Shown here piece after piece: positions 33,162 to 43,356 of a stretch of 54,350 bases of DNA. The stretch comes from an uncultured Bacteroidales bacterium (GTDB lineage: Bacteria; Bacteroidota; Bacteroidia; Bacteroidales; Bacteroidaceae): NCBI GenBank assembly GCA_902799355.1, contig CADCAG010000014.1, forward strand, positions 1 to 54,350, read 5' to 3'. How positions within the stretch are numbered: position 1 is the first letter of the stretch; each line of letters begins with the position of its first letter. The position numbers and the translations under genes were made by a program. Under the pieces are notes generated by a model, which searched no databases, was not told the origin of the DNA, and saw only the letters and a list, made by a program, of their open reading frames with translations.

Positions 33162-35333
33162 TTACTTGTTCATGAATTTCTGACCGTCCTTAACAACGAG
33201 ACCCTTGAAGTTCTTGTTCACACGCTGACCAGCGAGGTTGAACATAGCAGCGTTAGAAGTCTTCACAGTCTTGGTGGTTACGTTGACACCAGTAGCCTTA
33301 CCCTGTGTAACTGTTACCTCTAACTTAGCACCTTCCTGCATGAAGACGATGGTTGCCTGACGACCTTCAATACCTGTAGGCAGAGCGTCTGCAGCGAAGA
33401 CAATAGTGAACTCTGTACCGCTCTCGTTAACGTTTCCGATACCAATCTGCAGCCAAGTGGGCAGACCTGTTTCATCGTCAAGTTCAGAATCAGAAATGAC
33501 CTCATCGATGAAGAGACGATAGGTAGGAGCACCTGACTCAGCATCAACGCTACGCAGCATAGCCTCAACATTGATAGCAGCCTCACCACCCTCAGTAGGA
33601 ATAGTGATGTTTGTATCGTCTTCGGTATTGAGGTATCCATAGGTTGCACCCAGCAGACCAACAAACAGAGAGGTCTTCCACGTTGTATAAGCGTACATAG
33701 AACCTTCCTCGCCAGTCTTCTCAAACCAAGTAGATGTTCTCGCATTGTTTAAAGGTGCGTCCTGACAGCCCAGTACACCAGAGAAGGTGCCATTGTCCCA
33801 ACCCTCAATAACAATCATGAATTCGTCATCAAGGAACAGGTAGGGAAGTTCTTCATCCAAACCATCCTCACTCTGTTTGTAGAGTTCTGTGAACTCAACG
33901 GCGGTAAGGCCAGCATCGAATTGGTCGTTGATGCTCTCTGCGGTAGCATCTGCCTCTGCCAATACCTCACCAAGTGCAGGTTTGCTGCTTCTGCCATTCG
34001 GCCATTCGAGCTTGCAGATTTTTACATGCAGTGTGAAAGCTGCAGGATCGGCAACGTTGAAGCTAACCATTGGCAATGATATACCCTCGATATACAGAGG
34101 AGAAGCTGGCTTTTCGTGATAGCAGTAAATCTTGCTCATTGACGTCTTGGTATAAATGTCAGGTGTAGCCCAGTTGGTGTAGAATGTCAAGTCACCATCG
34201 GGATCCTGACGCGTAATAATGGCAGGCGTCTCTTCGTTGAGTATGAAACTGCTCTCTGTTTGACCAGCATAGAGGTAGCATTCCTCATAGTGTGGAGCTC
34301 CGGTCTGCTCATCGACATACTTACCAATACCAAAGGTGAATGGGTCGCTGCTAACGGTATTGTTGGTAGCAGTTAACTGAACATTGTAAACGATACCATC
34401 GGTCATATTCAGACCGAAGTCCAAGTCTGTTCCAGAAGCGTAAACAGTTTCTTCCTCACTGGTTGCATCAAAAGCCTTCCAGTCCCATGCAGTAGCCTTG
34501 TCGCTAGTCAGGTTATAGAAATTAGTGGTAGCAAAAGCACCAGTCATTGCCAGATTGTTTGTGAATGAATAACCATTCAGACCAAGACCAGCGAAGAGAA
34601 TCAAGTTGTTGGGCTCAAAACTTACCTCTGGAACAGCGTCCTCACCAGGCAGGTTGTACTTGACATTAGAGTAGCCGTCATAGGTAGCCAACCACTCGTT
34701 AACGTTGTATGTTTCATTTGGATAAATGCTGTAGATGATGTCGTAAGAACCAGTGATGTGACCGGCATCGTCCAGTGGGAATGTAATCTTACCGTCATTC
34801 GAGGTGGCTGATTCGAGGAAGAGGTAATAGGTTGTTCCTTCCTGAGTAAAAGAAGCAATCAATGTAGGTTCAACGACTACGCTTCCGTTCTGAGCGGTGT
34901 ATAATGCATAGGTGTGGTCGAATCCAAAAGGATTAGGAATAATATCCTGAAGAGCAACTGCTGTACTCTCGTCTTTCAATGTTACAGTAGTAGCATTCAT
35001 TGTCCATGTCTCAGAATCACCAGAACTACGTGAAATACCATAGCCTTCGTAAGTAGGCTGTACTTCGGCAGCACGACGAACGGCCTTGAACTGCTGATTT
35101 ACGGGCTTAACATCTTTTACGTTGAGAGACATTTTAGCCTTACGGTCTAATTTGTTCTCAACAGCGACAGCACCTGCCTTAGCACCAGCTATCTCAAACT
35201 TTTTGGCCATAGTAGCCTTCTGAGAAACCTGTTGCTGAGCCATGGGCTTACCAGCAGCCTGTTTCTTAACAAGCTGCGCATTTGCTGAAACTGCGATTAC
35301 TGCAGCGGCAGCGAAAAGTAAAATTTTCTTCAT
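33162..35333 (-). CDS. Large secreted protein with C-terminal sorting-like tail
   Basis: I cannot name a family for this exported protein of about 723 residues. It has a signal peptide (MKKILLFAAAAVIAVSANAQ) and a basic region. Long beta-rich sequence follows, with aromatic and Asn/Asp-rich stretches. Near residues 590-690 is a BACON-like segment (INVEAML, WLQIGIGNV, ATIVFMQEGAKLEVTVTQG). The tail, MFNLAGQRVNKNFKGLVVKD, resembles the M6 protease tail. It lies 33 bp behind the DUF4302 gene without its own promoter, so it is the last gene of the SusC operon and may be a surface or secreted helper of that import system. ATG 35333 is chosen over the one two codons upstream because it opens the signal peptide. 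Confidence 0.75.
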   Translation of the reverse strand: MKKILLFAAAAVIAVSANAQLVKKQAAGKPMAQQQVSQKATMAKKFEIAGAKAGAVAVENKLDRKAKMSLNVKDVKPVNQQFKAVRRAAEVQPTYEGYGISRSSGDSETWTMNATTVTLKDESTAVALQDIIPNPFGFDHTYALYTAQNGSVVVEPTLIASFTQEGTTYYLFLESATSNDGKITFPLDDAGHITGSYDIIYSIYPNETYNVNEWLATYDGYSNVKYNLPGEDAVPEVSFEPNNLILFAGLGLNGYSFTNNLAMTGAFATTNFYNLTSDKATAWDWKAFDATSEEETVYASGTDLDFGLNMTDGIVYNVQLTATNNTVSSDPFTFGIGKYVDEQTGAPHYEECYLYAGQTESSFILNEETPAIITRQDPDGDLTFYTNWATPDIYTKTSMSKIYCYHEKPASPLYIEGISLPMVSFNVADPAAFTLHVKICKLEWPNGRSSKPALGEVLAEADATAESINDQFDAGLTAVEFTELYKQSEDGLDEELPYLFLDDEFMIVIEGWDNGTFSGVLGCQDAPLNNARTSTWFEKTGEEGSMYAYTTWKTSLFVGLLGATYGYLNTEDDTNITIPTEGGEAAINVEAMLRSVDAESGAPTYRLFIDEVISDSELDDETGLPTWLQIGIGNVNESGTEFTIVFAADALPTGIEGRQATIVFMQEGAKLEVTVTQGKATGVNVTTKTVKTSNAAMFNLAGQRVNKNFKGLVVKDGQKFMNK

Positions 35334-35366
35334 AATCATTTACTTTTTTTGTTAGTACTAAAATAT

Positions 35367-36716
35367 TTAATTCAACTTAAATTTCGTTCCTCCCTGTACA
35401 GGATCGAATGTTGCGGTAGTGGGCAAGAAGTAGTCATTAGCGCTTATGCCGTAAGTACCTTTAAGCAGTGCGGCAAAGTCGCGGCAAAGCTGCTCAATTT
35501 CGGTGGCCTTCTTCTTGATGGTATCCATGTTCTTATCGGTCTTGGCATTTTCTGGGCAGTCGATTGTCATATGACCATAGTATGGACGGGTCATTGTCAA
35601 AGCAAGACCTGCAGTGTTGGTTTTACTTTTAGCGGTATTAGTATAGAATGTAAGTACTAATCCTATGACTGAACTGCTACCGCTTGACTTACCAATACCA
35701 ATACTCTCTAAGCTCCATGTGTTGTTATGCTTCTTCAACTCAGCATCAATCTGGGTGAACAAAGCGGCCTGTTCAGGAGTGAACTGCTCAGCATCCATTT
35801 TCCAGATAGCTGTATGATTGACGATAAAGGCATCCCAGCGACCAATCACCTTGACGCTACCGTCCTCGTTCTTCAGGCAGGTCTTGTCCTCAGCCATCTT
35901 GAACTCATGGAATTTGCAGCTACCAATGCTGTCAGTATGCTCCGTACGGAAACCGTTGGGCGTAAAGACGCATGACAGTGAGTCGAGCTTCACACCTTTT
36001 ACCAAATCCTCTGTATAGCGGAAACGGCCGTTGCGCAGACCAGAGAAATAGAGGGTATCGTTATTGTTGTTGATAACGTAATATTCGTTGATGCTTGAGT
36101 TCGTGAAGCTATTCTTCATGGTCTCAGTGTCAGCGATGTAGTCTGCCCATGAGCGGTCGCACTTGACGAGGCGAACCTCGGCAGAGTGGCGCTCACCGCG
36201 CAGAATAATCTCGTTGTCGTTGTTAGACATCACGACGAAGTTGTGGTCGCCCTGCATACCTTCACCGTCCTTCACCAATGAGTTAGGAGCAGCATAGTAG
36301 GCTACGGGGTCAACGAAAGGAGTAAGTACATCGTTCCAGGTGTTGAAAGCCAATACAGGACCGTCTTCCAGCAACAGGCTGTAGAGGCTGTTGGCCTCTG
36401 TGTACTTGTTGGCGTTGCCGTCGCGAAGGAAACGGTGGTTTCCTGCAATAGTCACCTTACCGTTCTTGTCGAATTTGGCAAAGAGGTTGAAACCTTCGAA
36501 ATGTGCCACACCGGTGCCACAGAAGTACTGCATCACCCATCCGTTCTCAGCAGAACTGAGGTTGTCGCGAACCTGATCGATGGCATGTTCTACACGCAGC
36601 GATGCACTCTCATCGAAGTAGTCGTCTTCCTCAAAACGGCAGGAGGTAAACAGTGAGGCAATGCCGCAGCATACCATACCTGCAAGGAGGAATTTATTGA
36701 GATGTATCTTTTTCAT
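35367..36716 (-). CDS. DUF4302-type lipoprotein
   Basis: This 449-residue protein has a lipoprotein signal (SLFTSC, lipid Cys at residue 26). It follows the pattern of DUF4302 proteins: NGWVMQYFCG, FAKFDKNGKVTIAG, YSLLLEDGPVLAFNTWN and GDHNFVVMSNNDNEIILRGER. The family is known from Bacteroidota, next to SusC/SusD pairs and the zinc metallohydrolase lipoprotein found directly upstream here. It is probably an outer-membrane or surface accessory of that importer. It is fourth in the operon with a 34-bp gap to the gene before it. Confidence 0.82.
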   Translation of the reverse strand: MKKIHLNKFLLAGMVCCGIASLFTSCRFEEDDYFDESASLRVEHAIDQVRDNLSSAENGWVMQYFCGTGVAHFEGFNLFAKFDKNGKVTIAGNHRFLRDGNANKYTEANSLYSLLLEDGPVLAFNTWNDVLTPFVDPVAYYAAPNSLVKDGEGMQGDHNFVVMSNNDNEIILRGERHSAEVRLVKCDRSWADYIADTETMKNSFTNSSINEYYVINNNNDTLYFSGLRNGRFRYTEDLVKGVKLDSLSCVFTPNGFRTEHTDSIGSCKFHEFKMAEDKTCLKNEDGSVKVIGRWDAFIVNHTAIWKMDAEQFTPEQAALFTQIDAELKKHNNTWSLESIGIGKSSGSSSVIGLVLTFYTNTAKSKTNTAGLALTMTRPYYGHMTIDCPENAKTDKNMDTIKKKATEIEQLCRDFAALLKGTYGISANDYFLPTTATFDPVQGGTKFKLN

Positions 36717-36750
36717 ATATCAGTCGTTTATTCAATTATCATTATCAATC

Positions 36751-37995
36751 TTACTTCATGTCGTAGATGACCACCTGGTCAGAATGCAGATAGGTGTTGA
36801 TAGCGTTCTGGCGGCTCTTAACCTCCTTGCGCAACTCAAACAAGTGCAGTCCCCAACGGTCGGTATACCACTCGGTGGCAATATCCAGTTTCTTGAGGAT
36901 GGCGTTCATGCCAGCCAGATTCTCATCAGTTTTATAAGGTACCCATGCGAGGAAGTCGCGGAAAGAGGTGAAACTCTGCAGCTTGGTGTAGCGATACTTG
37001 TTGACATAAGCTGTCTTTTCCTTGTTAACCACCTGCTCAGCGCTACGGAACACGTCCAGTGCGATGCGGTTTGTAGCCTCATAGACACCCGTAGTCTCAT
37101 CGTATTCCTCTTCCGTATAGATGGTGAAGTTGTTCCAGTGTGCCTGAGCGGCATCTACGTTGATGTCCAGTGAGTCAATCAACTCATAGACACGCTCCTT
37201 GTCGCCAGCACGCAGACCAGGACAGCAGGCATTGATGATACGGTTCATCCAACGAGCATCGGTATCGGTGATGGTACATGAGAGGGTCTCTACAAAGTCC
37301 TCATAGTTGGCAGAAGAAGCATAGTGAGTGACGTAGCCCAGCTGGTGGGTGGTCAGTGAGTCACGCTCGTGCCAGTCGATGGGGTCGTAAGAACCTGAAG
37401 TAACCTGTCCAAAGGTGATAGGATATGACTTGGTCTGGTGGAGGATATGAGAGAACTCGTGGTGCATCGTGTGGAAGATGCGCTCGTTAAGAACCTCGAT
37501 ATCATTGTCATCATATGCAACGGTCTCAGACCAAGGCTTGATTTCATTAACATTGTACAGCGTGATCTTCACACCGCCTGATGCGGTACCCAGTACCTCA
37601 GTACCTGTCGTGGGGCTATAACCTGTAGAACCAATGAAGTGGAACATACGGGGGCCATAACGCTTCATGAAGTCGTCACCAGCATACTTGGTATACACAT
37701 CGTAGAACAAGTAGCGGATGAAGTGAGCCAACAACTGCGAACGGTTATATTCAGCAGGGGTGAGCTGGAAGTTCATGTCAGAGGCAGTGAAGTTGAACTT
37801 GTACTGTATCTCTACATTGTAGGGCTGCAGGAAATTGTCGTACAGCCACTGGTCGAATTGTGCTGTAGTAGCATTCTTATCGACTACCTCGATGTCAGTA
37901 TTGAAGATAGACTCAGTGAAGTCATCCTCGCCACGGCAGGCACCGAGTGCCAGCAATGATACTGCCATGCACAGAATATATAATTGCTTTTTCAT
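36751..37995 (-). CDS. Substrate import-associated zinc metallohydrolase lipoprotein
   Basis: This 414-residue lipoprotein (LLALGAC, lipid Cys at residue 20) has the zincin motif HHEFSHILH near residue 180. A likely third ligand Glu follows in YEDFVETLS, as in gluzincin-type peptidases. Proteins of this kind are encoded next to SusC/SusD pairs in Bacteroidota and are thought to cut a peptide or protein before import; that role is from the family, not shown here. It lies 17 bp behind SusD and 34 bp before the DUF4302 gene. The substrate is unknown. Confidence 0.87.
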   Translation of the reverse strand: MKKQLYILCMAVSLLALGACRGEDDFTESIFNTDIEVVDKNATTAQFDQWLYDNFLQPYNVEIQYKFNFTASDMNFQLTPAEYNRSQLLAHFIRYLFYDVYTKYAGDDFMKRYGPRMFHFIGSTGYSPTTGTEVLGTASGGVKITLYNVNEIKPWSETVAYDDNDIEVLNERIFHTMHHEFSHILHQTKSYPITFGQVTSGSYDPIDWHERDSLTTHQLGYVTHYASSANYEDFVETLSCTITDTDARWMNRIINACCPGLRAGDKERVYELIDSLDINVDAAQAHWNNFTIYTEEEYDETTGVYEATNRIALDVFRSAEQVVNKEKTAYVNKYRYTKLQSFTSFRDFLAWVPYKTDENLAGMNAILKKLDIATEWYTDRWGLHLFELRKEVKSRQNAINTYLHSDQVVIYDMK

Positions 37996-38012
37996 CTTGT
38001 CTTGCTATTGGA

Positions 38013-39728
38013 TTATTGAACTACTGAGTAACCTAATGTACGCATGTCGTTACCGTCATTGGTGCCTAAGGCACGGTCGCTAGAGGGATAGCCGGCATCA
38101 ACGGCGTTATAAGGAATCTGAATGACGCGGCGTGGGTCGTTCCATTCCAGTACGTCGCAGGTAGCGTCATAGTCCTGGGGACCACGATAGACGTGCTTAA
38201 CGGTAATGCCGTAGCGCTTGATGTCGAACCAGCGCATACCCTCGAACATGGTCTCAATACGACGGAAGTGGAGGATACAGTTCAGTACGTTGAGGTCATC
38301 GCCAGTGAGAACCTTGAACTCTGAGCTCATCTTGTCAGGATGCATGTCGTTGACAAAGATGTTGTCGTCAGCAGTACCTTTATACTTATTGTTGATATTG
38401 GTCTGAGTAAGCTCTGAATCAATCATCTTTGAGGCTGTCCATGCGCCCAGATCCTGAATGGCTCCAGCTCTGTCACCTAAGTAGAGCTTTGCCTCAGCAC
38501 GGCAGAGCAGTGTCTCCTCAGCAGTGAATGGCTGATAGATGATATGTACGTAGCCGATACCAGCAATCTTGTTGGTGTACTCGAAGTACTCATAGACGCG
38601 GAAAAGCCATGAACCATACTCTGAACCGGCACCCCAACGGTAGATCTTACCGTCAAAAGCGGGAACTCGGCTGCTCCAGTTCGGGCCACCACCCTCGTAG
38701 AGGAGGTCTTTCGTGGCAGCGATATTGACGGTAGCATTATCACCTGTACCAGCCATCTTTACCTTCACGTTCTTAGCACCGCTGTTGATAGCATAGCGGC
38801 AGGCAGAGAGCATGCGGTCCTGCAGTGAGTAGGTGGTCAGCAACAGGTAGTTGCAGGGAGCCTTCTCGTCGTTATAGTCATTGAGCAGGGAGTTGATGGT
38901 GTTAGCACTCATCGAAGCCCACTTGCGCAGTGATGTTGCAGGGTTAGCACCCAGTGCCATGTCAGCATACTTCAGACAGTTCTGATAGTCACGCTTGAAC
39001 AGATAGAAACGGGCTGCAAAAGCGTATGCTGCATTGCGGTTGAAGTGGTAAGCTGGTACGGTATACTTAGAGTCGTCAATCAGGTCGATACCTTCCTTGA
39101 TGTCCTTCTCGATAAGGGCATAAACCTCTGAAACCTTCTTACGATACTCAGGCTTAGAGTAGTCAACACGTACCACCTCCTCAACGGTAGTTACATAAGG
39201 AATACCCCAGTCTTCAGCGCTCTTGGTCTCGTCCTTATAGGCCTCGGCAAAGACGTTGACGAGTACGAAGTGGAAGTAGGCACGCATGATGTGAGCCTCA
39301 CCCCATGAGTGAGCCAGCTCAGGATCGTGAGCAGGGTCTGCACTCATCTCTTTCATAGCCTGAATGGCGTGGTTGGCGGTAGCGATGCCAAAGTAGTACT
39401 TGTCCCAGATCTCCAGGGGAGTGTCGTCCTCTGAAGTACTGTAACTGTTGATGTCTTCCCACTTGTATGCTTCCTCATGGAACAGACTGTAGGCATCGTT
39501 GTGTGTGGCGGGAACCACCACATTGTTGTCGACAAGGTTGTCACCCATCAGCTCGCAGATAACTGCAGGAACTGAACTGGGATAGCCTGAGGTAAGCAGT
39601 TTGGCTACCTTGTCGCTGCTGTCAATATGAATCCAGCGGCTGTCTGGCTGCTCGTCCAGATTGTCTGAACATGAAGCGAACAGCATGCCTAATGCCATCA
39701 TTGACAATCCGAATATATATTTCTTCAT
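38013..39728 (-). CDS. SusD/RagB-family nutrient-binding lipoprotein
   Basis: This 571-residue surface lipoprotein (GMLFASC, lipid Cys at residue 20) has the SusD fold. The N-terminal TPR-like helices include ATANHAIQAMKEM and HIMRAYFHFVLVNVFAE, and the C-terminus includes CILHFRRIETMFEGMRWFDIKRYG and DPRRVIQIPYN, which are diagnostic. It forms the lid over the SusC barrel and binds substrate outside the cell. It is second in its operon, 43 bp behind SusC. Given the metallohydrolase downstream, the load may be peptide rather than glycan, as for RagB. Confidence 0.92.
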   Translation of the reverse strand: MKKYIFGLSMMALGMLFASCSDNLDEQPDSRWIHIDSSDKVAKLLTSGYPSSVPAVICELMGDNLVDNNVVVPATHNDAYSLFHEEAYKWEDINSYSTSEDDTPLEIWDKYYFGIATANHAIQAMKEMSADPAHDPELAHSWGEAHIMRAYFHFVLVNVFAEAYKDETKSAEDWGIPYVTTVEEVVRVDYSKPEYRKKVSEVYALIEKDIKEGIDLIDDSKYTVPAYHFNRNAAYAFAARFYLFKRDYQNCLKYADMALGANPATSLRKWASMSANTINSLLNDYNDEKAPCNYLLLTTYSLQDRMLSACRYAINSGAKNVKVKMAGTGDNATVNIAATKDLLYEGGGPNWSSRVPAFDGKIYRWGAGSEYGSWLFRVYEYFEYTNKIAGIGYVHIIYQPFTAEETLLCRAEAKLYLGDRAGAIQDLGAWTASKMIDSELTQTNINNKYKGTADDNIFVNDMHPDKMSSEFKVLTGDDLNVLNCILHFRRIETMFEGMRWFDIKRYGITVKHVYRGPQDYDATCDVLEWNDPRRVIQIPYNAVDAGYPSSDRALGTNDGNDMRTLGYSVVQ

Positions 39729-39771
39729 ATCTCTTATTTCTTATTACTAAATTCTTACTCTTAACTATACA

Positions 39772-42700
39772 TTAGAATCCCAGACGTACGGTAGCAGTAA
39801 ACTGCTTAGAGATAGGTGTTGCCACACCACCAGAGTTGATGAACTCTGGATCCTGACCGTTCAGCTTCTTGTCAGCATAGAGCAGGCAGAGGTTGGTGGC
39901 AGACAGCTTGATAGATGCAGTGTTGATAATCTTCGACTTCTGCAGCAGACTCTGTGGGAATGTGTAAGTCAGTGCCAACTCCTTCAGACGAACGAAGTCA
40001 CCCTTGGCAACGCGCTCGGTAGAGTAGTTGTAGACATTGTAGGCTGTGCTCAGTGTTGTGCTTCCGTAACGGTCCAACTGGTTGACAGATGCAATAGTTG
40101 GAATCGTTGTCTTTGCCTCGTCGCCAGCCTGCATCCAACGGTTCTTGAACTCCTTAGGAAGTGAAGAAAGGTCGCTATAGCCAGAGCTGAAGACAGGGTC
40201 GAGACGTACGACGTTACCACCAGAGTAGGTGATGAATACGTCAAGGCTCAGCTTACCCAGTTTCTTGTCAGTATAGGTGAATGTGTTGCTCAGTGAACCA
40301 TACCAGGTAGGATCCTGTGGACCCTCATAGACGAGGAAGTCCTCCAAGTTCTTGGTTTCCTGGATGTTGACGTCACCAATTGTCTTCTCACCCTTCTCGT
40401 TGATAACCATTGGCAGACCCTCTTCGTTCAGACCAGCGAACTGATAGCTCCACAGGGTACGTACGGGATAGCCTTCCAATGTAGGAATCATATAGGGGTT
40501 AGAAGAGTGCTGTCCTACGATGAGGTAGTAAGCATTACAAGAGTTCTCCAGCGAGGTAACCTCGTTCTTGGCCAGTGAGTAGATGAAGTCAGTGGTCCAC
40601 TTGAACTTCGGAGTCTGTACGTTGACGGTAGAAAGACCAACCTCAACACCGTGTGAGCTCATGTCGGCCAAGTTAGCATACTTAGAGGTCTGGCCACCAG
40701 CACCCTGTGTGTATACCAAACCAATCAGGTCGTAGTTGTTACGCCAGTAGGTATCGAAGGTAATACCGATGCGATCGTTCAGGAAGCTCAGGTCAACACC
40801 AATGTTCCACTCGTGCTTCTTCTCGAAAGTCAGCTCGGTGTTAGCCAGATAGTCGATGTAAATCTCTGACTCAGAGGCAGAAGTGAAGGGACGCCAAGCG
40901 TTGCGGGTCTTATAGATAACCTCTGCATTGTTAACCCAAGAGGGACCTGTATCAGCAGTCAGCGAGTAGCTACCACGGAGCTTCAACTGTGACAGCCAGT
41001 TGACATTCTTCATGAATGGCTCGTTGGTGACATCGTATGCCACCGATACGTTCCAAGTAGGCAACCAGCGGCTGTTCTGTACCTTACCGAAGCGGTTGGT
41101 ACCCTCGTAACGGAATGTACCATTGATGGTATAGCGCTTGTCGAAGCTATAAACGAGCTGTCCATAGTATGCCAACGTATTTGTAGTGGTCGAGTATTCA
41201 CCGAAATAGTCGGTGTTCTCCTCGTTACCCTGCTTCAGCCAGAGGTAGGGCGTGTAGACAATACCACCCATCTCGTACATATAGCCCCAACCAGTCCAGT
41301 TGGTAGTGGTACGCTTCACTGAAGAGTACTCAGTACCGATCATAGCGTTAAGCGTGTGCTTCTCTGCATACACGTCACGGTAGTCAGCCATGAAACGGTA
41401 GGTGTTTGAACGCATGTTGTCGTCATACTGGTACTTGATACCACCCTTAGGCAATACTGACTCAGGCTGAGCCTTGTCGTTGCTGGGGTCTGTATAAAGC
41501 AGTGGGTTGTTGTCGCGGATGGTAGAGTTGTCGTCTGTAGCATCTACACCGGCACGATAAGCGTTGGCCTGATTCGACTTGTCCATCACGTTGTGCTGAC
41601 GGCGAGAATGACTCATACGGGTAGAGATCAATCCGTTCAGCGTAATCTTCTGAATAGGCTTCCACTCCAACTCTGCACGATACATCAACTCGTTGACGTC
41701 GTACTCCATGTAGTTGTAGTTCAACTCGTCGAAGATGTTGAAACCAGTATAGAAACGGGTATATTTCGTGTTAGGATCCAGACAGCGGCTGGTGTTCAGC
41801 GCGAAACTGAATGGGTTGATATCGAAGTCACGGTTTACAGCACCAGTTACCACGTCGGTGGTCTGGTTCAGTGAACCAGGAGCCTCCTGATTACGATGGC
41901 TACCCTGGGCAGCCAGCTTAGCAGTCAGGTTCTTCAGAATATCGTAAGAGATGTTACCATTAAATGTGTAACGGTCTACCTTATTGCGATTTACGTAATA
42001 GCCGGGGTCATGCATCAATGACATAGAGAAGTATGCCTGCATGCGGTCTGTACCACCAGAGATGCTGACAGAATGGTTCTGCTGAACGCTGTTGGTGAAG
42101 AGCAGGTCAAACCAGTCTGTGTTGCGGAACTCGGCATCCTGCAAATAGCGGTTACGAGAAGCCTCAGTGTTCTCCAAGCCATAAGTTCCAGTTGCAGGAT
42201 CATACTTGCGCAGCTGCTGGAACATATAGCCATAGACGCCAGTGTTCTTGGCATTCACCAGGTTCTCCAGTGACAACCAACCCTTATCGGCCATCTCCTT
42301 GTAGACACCCATCATCTCCTGAGAGTTCATGATGTTATAGTCACGATAGCTGGGCTTCATGCGGGTAGAGAACTCACCAGTATAGTTAACAGAAGCGCGG
42401 CCTTTGCCACCCTTCTTGGTGGTGATAACGATCACACCAGCCATAGCACGGGCACCATAGATAGAGGTGGCACTACCATCCTTCAGAATGGTGAACGACT
42501 CAATATCATCAGAGTTCAAACCTGCTACGGCACTGGAAATCAGTGTCTTGGCATCACCTGATGCCAGCTCGTCAGCACTTACGTCTACGTTGTCCTCGTA
42601 GATCACACCGTCAATCACCCACAGTGGCTTAGAGTTACCGTAGATGGACGTAGCACCACGAACACGAATCTTCGGTGCTGCACCGAATGATCCAGAAACG

Positions 42701-43146
42701 TTTGTTACCTGAACACCTGCCACACGGCCTTCCAGTGAACGGCTAACGTCAGCCATACCTGCCAGCTTAGCCTTGTCGGCATCCACTTTCGATGAGGCAC
42801 CAGTGAAGAGACGCTTGTCCTGCTTCATCATACCCACGGCTACAACTTCTTGCAGCTGGGTAGCATCGGCCTGCAGTGTGACTTTCATGCCATTCTTGGC
42901 CTTTACGGTCTGTGAAACCATACCGACATAGCTTATCACAAGCTTCTTGCCTTCTGGCACATTGATGGTGAAGTGGCCATCAAGGTCGGTCTTTGTTCCC
43001 TGTTTTGAGCCTTGAATCATAACGGTGGCACCGATACACGGCTCACCATTGTCTTCAAGGACAGTACCTGTAATCTTCTGCTGGGCAATCGCCATGCCGA
43101 GACTCATGAAGAGACAGGCGAGAAACATTGTCAGTCTTTTCTTCAT
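39772..43146 (-). CDS. SusC/RagA-family TonB-linked outer-membrane transporter
   Basis: This 1124-residue transporter has a signal peptide (RLTMFLACLFMSLGMAIAQQ) and a carboxypeptidase-regulatory-like domain (residues about 23-100, ITGTVLEDNGEPCIGATV). A TonB-box region (LQEVVAVG) precedes the plug, with VRGATSIYGNSKPLWVIDG and FTILKDGSATSIYGARAMAGVIVITTKKG, and the barrel ends in TATVRLGF. It would import large substrates with the SusD partner. It is first of a five-gene operon that also encodes a zinc metallohydrolase and a DUF4302 lipoprotein. A consensus promoter lies at 43326-43356, leaving a leader of about 170 nt, the longest in the window. The substrate is not determined. Confidence 0.94.
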   Translation of the reverse strand: MKKRLTMFLACLFMSLGMAIAQQKITGTVLEDNGEPCIGATVMIQGSKQGTKTDLDGHFTINVPEGKKLVISYVGMVSQTVKAKNGMKVTLQADATQLQEVVAVGMMKQDKRLFTGASSKVDADKAKLAGMADVSRSLEGRVAGVQVTNVSGSFGAAPKIRVRGATSIYGNSKPLWVIDGVIYEDNVDVSADELASGDAKTLISSAVAGLNSDDIESFTILKDGSATSIYGARAMAGVIVITTKKGGKGRASVNYTGEFSTRMKPSYRDYNIMNSQEMMGVYKEMADKGWLSLENLVNAKNTGVYGYMFQQLRKYDPATGTYGLENTEASRNRYLQDAEFRNTDWFDLLFTNSVQQNHSVSISGGTDRMQAYFSMSLMHDPGYYVNRNKVDRYTFNGNISYDILKNLTAKLAAQGSHRNQEAPGSLNQTTDVVTGAVNRDFDINPFSFALNTSRCLDPNTKYTRFYTGFNIFDELNYNYMEYDVNELMYRAELEWKPIQKITLNGLISTRMSHSRRQHNVMDKSNQANAYRAGVDATDDNSTIRDNNPLLYTDPSNDKAQPESVLPKGGIKYQYDDNMRSNTYRFMADYRDVYAEKHTLNAMIGTEYSSVKRTTTNWTGWGYMYEMGGIVYTPYLWLKQGNEENTDYFGEYSTTTNTLAYYGQLVYSFDKRYTINGTFRYEGTNRFGKVQNSRWLPTWNVSVAYDVTNEPFMKNVNWLSQLKLRGSYSLTADTGPSWVNNAEVIYKTRNAWRPFTSASESEIYIDYLANTELTFEKKHEWNIGVDLSFLNDRIGITFDTYWRNNYDLIGLVYTQGAGGQTSKYANLADMSSHGVEVGLSTVNVQTPKFKWTTDFIYSLAKNEVTSLENSCNAYYLIVGQHSSNPYMIPTLEGYPVRTLWSYQFAGLNEEGLPMVINEKGEKTIGDVNIQETKNLEDFLVYEGPQDPTWYGSLSNTFTYTDKKLGKLSLDVFITYSGGNVVRLDPVFSSGYSDLSSLPKEFKNRWMQAGDEAKTTIPTIASVNQLDRYGSTTLSTAYNVYNYSTERVAKGDFVRLKELALTYTFPQSLLQKSKIINTASIKLSATNLCLLYADKKLNGQDPEFINSGGVATPISKQFTATVRLGF

Positions 43147-43325
43147 AGATAAATTTTACTATTTGTGTTTAATTGTTGTTTCATTTTTGTGATGGAGCCT
43201 TTCATCTGGTTAAGTGTCAGGCTGAACCATACCTATTAATAATGTACGTGTACTTATTTAAAATACTACCTAGCCCGATGCCAGTTTTTGGCTATGTACC
43301 GACAAGGGAATTTATTTGCAAGGTG
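43147..43325 (-). other. Long 5' leader of the minus-strand SusC operon
   Basis: About 170 nt lie between the predicted start of transcription and the ATG. A few weak stems (for example GCC-GGC) are visible but no known riboswitch pattern. Long leaders of SusC genes can be sites for small-RNA or attenuation control; here that is only a possibility. Confidence 0.45.
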
Positions 43326-43356
43326 CAAAGGTAATACTTTTGCGCAATTTTAGCAA
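43326..43356 (-). promoter_or_regulatory. Promoter of the minus-strand SusC operon
   Basis: Minus strand: TTG (43356-43354), 20 bp, TACCTTTG (43333-43326). Confidence 0.8.

Noticed and set aside
43147-43325. Riboswitch in the SusC leader
   Set aside because: No conserved aptamer-like pattern could be found; only weak stems.
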